This document shows, in pieces, positions 57,525 through 64,000 of a DNA stretch of 64,000 nucleotides. The notes below the pieces were generated by a model. That model saw only the letters and a list, made by a program, of their open reading frames with translations. It was not told where the DNA came from and did not search any database. The stretch is from Yaniella halotolerans DSM 15476 (GTDB lineage Bacteria > Actinomycetota > Actinomycetes > Actinomycetales > Micrococcaceae): NCBI RefSeq assembly GCF_000420805.1, contig NZ_ATVQ01000002.1:124001-188000 (forward strand). The letters are read 5' to 3'. Position 1 is the stretch's first letter. Each line of letters opens with the position of its first letter. A program made the translations under genes and the position numbers.

Positions 57525-57731
57525 GCAGGCCATAATGCTCCGCGGCTGTTAACCTCAGTCATGCTGCCCAACGTATGAACGACGTGGATACGGGCTGGCT
57601 CGATAGCCGGTTTAACAGCCCAGGAGACGATCCGGTGCGAGGTGTATCCACAACACACGCCGAATAGAACCTTTTCCACAACCTGACTTGAAGCACAGCG
57701 TGCACGAGCGCGCATATTCCAAGCTGTAGGT
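57525..57731. other. 207-base gap between degV-like and comEA
   Basis: No coding sequence or RNA gene recognised. It contains the imperfect repeat GGCTGGCTCGATAGCCGG near 57591-57608, which can form a short hairpin, but no T tract. A promoter for comEA is probably here but no clear -35/-10 pair stands out. Confidence 0.5.
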
Positions 57732-58445
57732 ATGGCTAAACATTTGGCGGAGCCCAGCGAACATCAGCCGCGGGCGCCACTCTGGCGCACTAAAGTCGCG
57801 CTGTCTGCGGTGTTGATGCTGGCCCTAGTCATTGGAACGATATTTGGATTTCGGTGGTTGATAACAGAACAGCCCGGCACCCAAGACACCACCCTGGCGG
57901 TGAACAACAACCAAGAAGACACACCCGGTTCTGCATCCCAGGAAGATCCAACAGCAGAGCAAGATGGTGAGGAGTCTGCTGCACCTGACGAACCCGGCGA
58001 GACCTTACTTATCGTCCACGTTGCCGGTGAGGTGCACGAACCTGGAATAGTAGAACTTACTGCACAGGATCGAGTCGTCGACGCAATCGAAGCAGCGGGT
58101 GGCCCAACGCAGCAGGCCCAGCTCGATGCGTTAAACTTGGCTGCCGTGGTTTCTGACGGGGACTATATCCTTGTCCCTGACCTCGAAGCGGAGGGGTCAA
58201 ACCTTGGGGCCAACTCTGTGCCCTCAACGCCCGGGTCCGCTGGTACAGACAACGGCCCGGTGAATCTCAATACCGGTGACACTGCGGCCTTGGAAACACT
58301 ACCAGGAGTAGGCCCGGCGACGGCCGCTGAGATTATTGCCCATCGGGAACAACACGGGGATTTCACTGATCTGGCCAGCCTGGAAGCAGTTTCCGGTATC
58401 GGCCCTGCAACGCTCGAGCGCCTGGATGGATTGGTGAGTTGGTGA
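57732..58445 (+). CDS. comEA: ComEA-like DNA-binding competence protein
   Basis: A membrane-anchored receptor that binds DNA outside the cell for uptake. It has 237 residues: one helix (VALSAVLMLALVIGTIFGF), an acidic disordered linker, a SLBB domain (LLIVHVAGEVHEPGIVEL to LVPDLEAEG), then a helix-hairpin-helix domain (LNTGDTAALETLPGVGPATA and LEAVSGIGPATLERL) at the C terminus. It overlaps comEC by one base (TGATG), so translation is coupled. Competence has not been shown for this organism. Confidence 0.95.
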   Translation: MAKHLAEPSEHQPRAPLWRTKVALSAVLMLALVIGTIFGFRWLITEQPGTQDTTLAVNNNQEDTPGSASQEDPTAEQDGEESAAPDEPGETLLIVHVAGEVHEPGIVELTAQDRVVDAIEAAGGPTQQAQLDALNLAAVVSDGDYILVPDLEAEGSNLGANSVPSTPGSAGTDNGPVNLNTGDTAALETLPGVGPATAAEIIAHREQHGDFTDLASLEAVSGIGPATLERLDGLVSW

Positions 58446-60934
58446 TGGAGCACGACCATATCAAGCCTGGTGACATCGCACCTCCCTTAGACATCAGACT
58501 CATTCCAGCTGCGATCTTGACCTTTTGCATTTGCTTTTATATACCCGAACTTCCAATGTTTTGGGTGCACTGGGTTCCGGCCATTTTAGTGTTGATGGGT
58601 GCGATAACGACGCTGGCATTGTTGTTTTTCAGATTTTCCAAAAAGCGGCGCCTGGTGAACTTCGCGCTCATTTTCGCGATCGCCTGCTGGATGGCAACCC
58701 CTGCCGCTTTTCTGGTGCAACAGCAGCGCATCGCTGCAGAAGATTCTGGGTGGTTGCAATTCGTTGAAGATCTAGGGACGGCCAAAATATCCGCAAAACT
58801 CAGCACAGATCCCGTTGAACGTCAGGGCCCATTTGGCACCAACTGGTTCGTAACGGCCAATGTTGAGCACTTCGGAAAAGACTTCCTGGCTACAGACCAT
58901 CCGGCGAAGATAGTCGTTTCCGGCGATGAGACTTGGGCTGAACTCAGCGCGGAAGACGCAGTGTGTTTTATGGGGCGGGTCTCGGATAACGAATCTAGCG
59001 TCTTTGTGAGCTCAATTACTGAAGCCAGTCCAGGCACATGTTTGGAACCCGATAGCACCCAGATTCCGACGGGGCGGGACCAAATGCGAACGAGCTTGCG
59101 AAATCAAGCTGATGAAACATGGGGGTATGCCCCAGAGCTCTTGCCGGGACTGATCCTAGGGGACCGCTCGCAACAGTCTGAATCTCTAGATGAAGCCATG
59201 AAAATATCGGGACTCAGCCATCTTTCGGCCGTATCAGGAGCCCACACATCACTGATCGCTGCCGCAGCAACCCTACTATTTCGCAGTTTGCGCTTACCAC
59301 GCCCAATCGTGATCATCGCCTTCTTTTGCACGCTACTGTTATTTGTCCAGATCGTTGGAATGCAACCCTCAATTATTCGAGCTGCAACTATGGGTGCAAT
59401 CGGCGCCTGGGCATTATTTTTCGGACGAGGTGCGCAAGCGCTACCTATTCTTGCCCTCTCAACTATGCTGATCCTCACGATCTCACCACAGCTAGTACAT
59501 GACGTGGGCTTTCAACTATCCGTCGCGGCTACTGCTGGAATTGTGTTGGGCGCACAGCCAGTCGAGCGGTGGTTATATGGTTACCTAAATAAGGCACTAC
59601 CGGATTTCTGGGCGTCGATGCTCAGCTCGTCGTTAGCAATATCGACGACAGCCCAACTCGCGTGCCAACCTATATTGCTAACTTTTATTGATTACGTCAG
59701 CGCCTATTCTTTGCTGGCGAATCTGCTCGCCACGCCGTTGTTGCCACTGATTACGGTGCCCGGAACACTTGCAGCTGGAATCGCAATCGTGCTGCCGCAG
59801 GCTTCTCAAGTCATGTTGTATCTTGTGGCGTTCCCCGCTTCCGGCATCGGGTGGGTTGCAATGACTGTGACAGATCTACCCGGATCGAAATTGCCCTGGC
59901 CGGAAGGTATAGCCGGCGTTGCCCTCATCATCTTGCACTGGGCGGCTTGCGCCATTTTCATCGTGCGACTCTTACGTTCGCAACGTCGGCCAAAACCTCC
60001 GGTTAAACTCGATGACCGTGCGCCCGCCTGGCAACGCGCACTCTATGCGCTCTACCGCCAACACCGTGGTGCGATGAGTTTCGCACAGTCCACGGTCCTT
60101 GTGATTGCTGTCGTAGCACATGTAGCGGTGTTCTGGCCTGTTAACAGTGGGGGAGTCGATGATAACTGGGATATTGTTGGGTGCGATGTGGGTCAAGGAG
60201 ATATGTTCCTGGTTCGAACAGGTGCTACATCGGCAATGGTTATCGACACGGGTCCAGACGAAGCGTTGGCACAGCGCTGTCTTGCCGAAGCGAACGTCGA
60301 ATCGGTAGATGTTCTGGCGGTTACCCACCTCCATGCAGACCACGTCGGAGGTCTAGCAGGTGTCAAAGCAAAGATACAGCCAAATCAAGTGGTGTATTCC
60401 ACGGGGACTGATCCTACATACGAGGCTGCTGCCGTTGGCCTAACTGATGACGCGCAACAGATTACGGAACCGGTTGTCCAAGTCATCGACGATGCGGTTG
60501 GCCAAGGCGAGCATCCCGTACAGGTTCGTTGGACGGTTTTAGCGGCTGACTCACAATCAGCTCAGGAGAATAATGCTTCGATGGTTCTTCTCGTGGAAAT
60601 CTATCGATATGGAGGAGTCGTCAAAGCGCTTTTCACAGGTGATCTGGAGGAAGACGCGGCAGCTCGTCTAATAGCGCAGGACCTGGTGCCCGACGATATC
60701 GATATTTTGAAACTTTCTCATCACGGTGCACAAAATGGTGGTATAGAGCTGATAGAACATACCGCTCCAAAGATGGCACTGATTGGTGTTGGTGCAGAGA
60801 ATAGTTACGGCCATCCCCATGATGACATTTTGTCTGCATTGGGACCGAACGTAGAAATTCGCCGAACCGACATGGACAGCACATTTTCAGTGACGTTCGA
60901 ACAGAATCAAACCTACTTGGCACTGGACCGTTAG
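58445..60934 (+). CDS. comEC: ComEC/Rec2 family DNA uptake channel
   Basis: Forms the inner-membrane DNA channel and has an outer metallo-beta-lactamase domain thought to degrade one strand. It has 829 residues from the ATG at 58445. Order: N-terminal helices, an OB-like domain (about 105-200), the ComEC competence domain with AEL-type helices including MKISGLSHLSAVSGAHTSL, and the C-terminal MBL domain with the metal motif VTHLHADHVGG and LKLSHHGAQNG. All metal ligands are visible. It is followed by holA. Confidence 0.95.
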   Translation: MEHDHIKPGDIAPPLDIRLIPAAILTFCICFYIPELPMFWVHWVPAILVLMGAITTLALLFFRFSKKRRLVNFALIFAIACWMATPAAFLVQQQRIAAEDSGWLQFVEDLGTAKISAKLSTDPVERQGPFGTNWFVTANVEHFGKDFLATDHPAKIVVSGDETWAELSAEDAVCFMGRVSDNESSVFVSSITEASPGTCLEPDSTQIPTGRDQMRTSLRNQADETWGYAPELLPGLILGDRSQQSESLDEAMKISGLSHLSAVSGAHTSLIAAAATLLFRSLRLPRPIVIIAFFCTLLLFVQIVGMQPSIIRAATMGAIGAWALFFGRGAQALPILALSTMLILTISPQLVHDVGFQLSVAATAGIVLGAQPVERWLYGYLNKALPDFWASMLSSSLAISTTAQLACQPILLTFIDYVSAYSLLANLLATPLLPLITVPGTLAAGIAIVLPQASQVMLYLVAFPASGIGWVAMTVTDLPGSKLPWPEGIAGVALIILHWAACAIFIVRLLRSQRRPKPPVKLDDRAPAWQRALYALYRQHRGAMSFAQSTVLVIAVVAHVAVFWPVNSGGVDDNWDIVGCDVGQGDMFLVRTGATSAMVIDTGPDEALAQRCLAEANVESVDVLAVTHLHADHVGGLAGVKAKIQPNQVVYSTGTDPTYEAAAVGLTDDAQQITEPVVQVIDDAVGQGEHPVQVRWTVLAADSQSAQENNASMVLLVEIYRYGGVVKALFTGDLEEDAAARLIAQDLVPDDIDILKLSHHGAQNGGIELIEHTAPKMALIGVGAENSYGHPHDDILSALGPNVEIRRTDMDSTFSVTFEQNQTYLALDR

Positions 60935-60944
60935 ACTCGATTGC

Positions 60945-61943
60945 ATGGCTTCCCCTCGTCGCTCGAAAAATTCTGGAGCATCCTGGCGCGATGTAACCGT
61001 TTCACCATTGATCTTGGTCCAAGGCGGTGAAGAATATATCCACACCAGGGTGACGGACTCGGTCAAAGCCCAGCTCAAAAAGGCCGAACCTGACACCGAA
61101 ATTCATCATCTCTCCGCAGCAGAATACCAAGCGGGTGAGCTACAGGTCTTGGCCAGTCCCTCGCTATTTGGCGAGAAGAAACTGCTGGTCTTCGACGACA
61201 TGCATAAGATGACCGACGCGTTTGTGGTGGACGGTCTGGAATACATTCAACACGAAAACCCAGATGTGACCTTTCTAGGTTTGCACGGTGGAGGCAATCG
61301 CGGCAAACGACTCTTAGATGCGCTCAAGAAAGCCGGCCAACACATTGAGGCAAAACCCATAAAATCGGACCGGGACCGGATCGAATTTCTGCAAGCAGAA
61401 TTCCGCGAGGCACGTCGCAGAATCGATACCGATGCTCTCCGGGCATTGGCTGATGCAATTGGACAGAATCTCGGTGAACTTGCGGCTGCTGCCCATCAGC
61501 TCATCTCAGATACGCAAGGGACCATTACCGAAGACACGGTTGAACAGTACTATGGAGGCCGAGTTCAAGCCACCGCGTTCAAAGTGGCCGATAGCGCATT
61601 GGACGGTCAGCTTGGCCCTGCCACCGCCTTATTGCGCCATGCGTTAGCGACCGGAGTGCAACCTGTGGCAATCACGGCATCATTTGCGATGAAAGCTCGG
61701 CAGGTTGCACGAGTGGTGGACGCGAAACTGTCACAGGGACAACTTGCCTCTGCTTTAGGCATGGCTCCCTGGCAGGCCCAGCGCATCATGGCTACTGCCC
61801 GGAACTGGACACCCGTAAATATTGCCGGCGCTATTGAACTCATTGCACGAGCAGATGCCGAAGCCAAAGGCCAGGCGCGTGACGCTGCCTTTGCTGTTGA
61901 ACGGATGGTGACGAAAGTAGCTGGTATGGCTGGGCGCCATTGA
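60945..61943 (+). CDS. holA: DNA polymerase III delta subunit
   Basis: Clamp-loader subunit that opens the beta clamp. It has 332 residues, of the AAA+-like HolA family. Visible: LVQGGEEYIHTRVTDSV, FGEKKLLVFDDM, the middle helical domain (LADAIGQNLGELAAAAHQLI) and the C-terminal collar (VADSALDGQLGPATALLRHA). There is no Walker A, as expected for delta. It lies just after comEC, in the common actinobacterial comEA-comEC-holA-rpsT order. Confidence 0.94.
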   Translation: MASPRRSKNSGASWRDVTVSPLILVQGGEEYIHTRVTDSVKAQLKKAEPDTEIHHLSAAEYQAGELQVLASPSLFGEKKLLVFDDMHKMTDAFVVDGLEYIQHENPDVTFLGLHGGGNRGKRLLDALKKAGQHIEAKPIKSDRDRIEFLQAEFREARRRIDTDALRALADAIGQNLGELAAAAHQLISDTQGTITEDTVEQYYGGRVQATAFKVADSALDGQLGPATALLRHALATGVQPVAITASFAMKARQVARVVDAKLSQGQLASALGMAPWQAQRIMATARNWTPVNIAGAIELIARADAEAKGQARDAAFAVERMVTKVAGMAGRH

Positions 61944-61956
61944 TTATTGCTTAAAT

Positions 61957-61993
61957 GTTTGAGGCCACTACGTGAACCGTAGTGGCCTCAAAC
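61957..61993. terminator. Bidirectional terminator between holA and rpsT
   Basis: GTTTGAGGCCACTACG (61957-61972) pairs perfectly with CGTAGTGGCCTCAAAC (61978-61993) around TGAAC. The two genes are convergent, so it probably serves both. Confidence 0.88.
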
Positions 61994-62016
61994 AGGTATC
62001 AAAGTTCCGTTAGAAC

Positions 62017-62283
62017 TTAGGCATCCATTGCGTTTACGCGAGCTGCAATACCGGATTTGCGGTTAGCAGCCTGGTTACGGTGGATAGCGCCCTTGCTGAC
62101 GGCTTTGTCGAGCTTACGGTCAGCAATTGAAAGAGCCTTCACCGCAGCTTCTTTATCGCCAGCGCTAACCGCTTTATTTACTTTGCGAATTACAGTCTTG
62201 ACTTCAGACTTAATTGCGGTGTTGCGTTCACGACGTTTCTCGTTCGTGATTGCGCGCTTCTTCGAAGATTTTAGATTAGCCAA
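62017..62283 (-). CDS. rpsT: 30S ribosomal protein S20
   Basis: An 88-residue small-subunit protein that binds 16S rRNA. Characteristic are [20 protein letters not shown] and [20 protein letters not shown]. The start codon is TTG with AGGA eight bases upstream. In Enterobacteria the rpsT start is also non-ATG and is linked to autoregulation, so the TTG may matter here. It is divergent from lepA, with 338 bases between. Confidence 0.96.
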   Translation of the reverse strand: MANLKSSKKRAITNEKRRERNTAIKSEVKTVIRKVNKAVSAGDKEAAVKALSIADRKLDKAVSKGAIHRNQAANRKSGIAARVNAMDA

Positions 62284-62621
62284 TGTATGGTCCTATCATT
62301 CTAAAAATTATGGGTCGGTGAGGGGTATTCTTGCCCAAGCGACTGAGCGGTGTGGGGGTACCTAGGTAAGCCTGGTCAAGAGTGCCCGTCGACCTGCGCG
62401 GACACACAGCCGTCAAGTCTATCAAACCCTGGGGCGATCGGCGAATCCGCAAACAAGCGCGAGTGTTGTTTGACCGGGAAGTTCGGAATCTCACGTATTG
62501 ACGCGATATGTAGTCGCCCCACGTTGTGAAACGTGAAAGAATAGAGCAACGACAAAAGCTGCTGCAATGGCAGAGCTTTCATGATCTTACAAGTCTATGA
62601 AGATATCTAAGGATGGTGCAC
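62284..62621. other. 338-base gap between rpsT and lepA
   Basis: No coding sequence seen beyond short chance frames. It must hold divergent promoters for rpsT and lepA; TTTTTAGAAT on the minus strand about 10 bases before the rpsT ribosome site may be a -10. I see no tRNA, riboswitch or hairpin terminator. It is the longest gene-free stretch in the window. Confidence 0.5.
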
Positions 62622-64000
62622 GTGTCGCCAGTGGCGTCCAATCCGCCTCAGCCAGGTTCTACTCATTCATCTGTGATTCGGAACTTTTGTATTGTCGCGC
62701 ATATCGATCACGGCAAGTCGACGCTTGCTGACCGGATGCTACAAAGCACCAAGGTCGTCACACCTCGTGAGATGCAAAATCAATTCCTGGACAACATGGA
62801 TATTGAGCGAGAGCGCGGGATCACCATCAAATCCCAAGCTGTGCGTATGCCATGGCAGGTCGGCAACGAGGACTACATTCTCAACATGATCGACACTCCT
62901 GGCCACGTGGACTTTGCCTATGAGGTTTCGCGTTCGTTGGCGGCCTGTGAAGGCGCCATCCTCCTGGTAGACGCAGCCCAAGGGATCGAAGCGCAAACAC
63001 TGGCGAACCTGTACATGGCCATGGAGCACGATCTGGAAATTATTCCAGTCTTGAACAAGATCGATCTTCCAGCAGCCGAACCAGAGCGCTACGCACTGGA
63101 AATTTCCAATCTGATCGGCATCGATCCCGATGACGTGCTCAAAGTTTCAGGCAAGACTGGAGAAGGCGTCGAAGAGCTGTTGGACCGTGTCGTGCGAGAC
63201 GTGCCAGCACCATCGGGTGACGCAGAGGCCCCTGCCCGCGCTATGATTTTTGACTCGATCTACGACACCTACCGCGGTGTAATTACGTATGTTCGTATGG
63301 TTGACGGCAAACTCGAGCCACGACAGGGTATTCAAATGATGGCTACCGGGTCGACATATGAGCTGCAGGAGTCCGGAATCTATTCGCCGGATGCTATCCC
63401 AAGCAAGGGCCTCGGCGTGGGCGAAGTTGGGTATCTGATCACCGGTGTCAAAGACGTTGCCGAGTCCAAGGTCGGTGATACCGTCACGTCAAAGAAGCAG
63501 CCCGCGGAAGCACCAATCGGCGGTTACCGAGAACCTCAGCCCATGGTTTTCTCCGGCCTGTATCCAATCGATGGTTCGGATTATCCTGCACTTCGTGAAG
63601 CGCTCGAGAAATTGCAGCTCAACGATGCTGCCCTCTCGTATGAACCTGAGACGTCGGTGGCACTTGGCTTCGGATTCCGTGTCGGATTCTTGGGCCTATT
63701 GCACCTCGAAATCGTCCGTGAGCGGCTTGAGCGCGAATATAATCTGGACCTGATTTCCACTGCACCGAACGTCATTTATAACGTCACGACTGAAGACGGG
63801 ACCGTCGTTCGTGTCACGAATCCCTCAGAGTTTCCAGAAGGAAAAATCACCGAAGTAGACGAGCCTATGGCGATGGCAACAGTGATTGTGCCGTCAGAAT
63901 TCATCGGTTCGGTAATGGAGTTGTCGCAGAATAAACGCGGCCAACTCAGCGGTATGGATTACTTGTCGGAAGAGCGCGTCGAAATTCGCTACTGGATCCC
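62622..64000 (+). CDS. lepA: Elongation factor 4 (LepA), 5' part
   Basis: Ribosome-associated GTPase that acts in translation or ribosome assembly. The first 459 residues or so are visible and the gene runs off the window. G-motifs: AHIDHGKST (G1), [11 protein letters not shown] (G2), [10 protein letters not shown] (G3), [13 protein letters not shown] (G4) and [14 protein letters not shown] (G5). The C-terminal LepA-specific domain is not reached. The start is probably the GTG at 62622, 9 bases after AAGG; GTG at 62616 and ATG at 62613 are in frame but too close to AAGG. Confidence 0.95.
   Translation, partial: MSPVASNPPQPGSTHSSVIRNFCIVAHIDHGKSTLADRMLQSTKVVTPREMQNQFLDNMDIERERGITIKSQAVRMPWQVGNEDYILNMIDTPGHVDFAYEVSRSLAACEGAILLVDAAQGIEAQTLANLYMAMEHDLEIIPVLNKIDLPAAEPERYALEISNLIGIDPDDVLKVSGKTGEGVEELLDRVVRDVPAPSGDAEAPARAMIFDSIYDTYRGVITYVRMVDGKLEPRQGIQMMATGSTYELQESGIYSPDAIPSKGLGVGEVGYLITGVKDVAESKVGDTVTSKKQPAEAPIGGYREPQPMVFSGLYPIDGSDYPALREALEKLQLNDAALSYEPETSVALGFGFRVGFLGLLHLEIVRERLEREYNLDLISTAPNVIYNVTTEDGTVVRVTNPSEFPEGKITEVDEPMAMATVIVPSEFIGSVMELSQNKRGQLSGMDYLSEERVEIRYWI

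Noticed and set aside
1-64000. Search for tRNA, rRNA, CRISPR, insertion sequences, integrases or prophage genes
   Set aside because: None found by eye. All large frames belong to chromosomal housekeeping or conserved hypothetical genes.

Overview
The window is a compact stretch of chromosome from an actinobacterium, most likely order Micrococcales and close to Micrococcaceae. By eye its GC content is in the low-to-mid fifties, which is low for that family. The placement rests on signature genes and gene order: mIHF upstream of gmk-rpoZ-coaBC-metK-priA, a PriA without helicase motifs, DUF3000 next to RNase D, DUF349 downstream of rel, the actinobacterial S4, and a pyr operon with a PH-like membrane protein inside it. 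GTG and TTG starts are common. The genus (for example a Yaniella- or Enteractinococcus-like organism) is a guess. I see no insertion sequence, prophage, integron, CRISPR array, rRNA or tRNA gene.

Layout. 1-2135: 3' part of aconitase. 2287-8446: a mixed block with a WGR-like protein, an aldo/keto reductase, a small membrane protein that looks frameshifted at its 5' end, a Rieske lipoprotein, RNase D, DUF3000, MsrB and a membrane-anchored alpha/beta hydrolase. 8524-15258: yebC-ruvCAB-yajC-secD-secF (recombination and Sec export). 15429-19776: rel, then an AbiEi-like orphan and a DUF349 protein on the minus strand. 19947-31367: hisS, aspS, dtd/rarA (divergent), rpsD, alaS, ruvX, mltG. 31368-36382: aroE, aroC, a fused aroK-aroB, efp and nusB. 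36501-45200: the pyrimidine operon pyrR-pyrB-pyrC-(PH-like)-carA-carB-pyrF. 45313-51454: mihF, gmk, rpoZ, coaBC, metK, priA. 51451-54015: a hydrolase divergent from glpK. 54071-61943: leuS, degV-like, comEA, comEC, holA. 62017-64000: rpsT on the minus strand and the 5' part of lepA.

Most of the window is housekeeping, and its operons are coherent. The strongest anomaly is in the pyrimidine operon. CarA, the glutaminase subunit of carbamoyl-phosphate synthetase, has lost its catalytic Cys (Gly256) and its catalytic His (Tyr348) by substitution, while the frame and the CarB partner are intact. As read, the enzyme should not hydrolyse glutamine by the normal mechanism. It may run on free ammonia or take ammonia from another amidotransferase. 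Upstream of pyrR, a PyrR-type binding loop folds over the pyrR ribosome binding site, which suggests translational repression of the operon.

Other points worth attention are the in-frame AroK-AroB fusion, a likely one-base frameshift before the small membrane protein at 3899, an RNase D gene with no standard start codon downstream of its neighbour's stop, and several genes (dtd, rarA, metK, msrB, DUF3000 and one hydrolase) whose start codon lies 6-8 bases after a -10-like hexamer, as in leaderless mRNAs.
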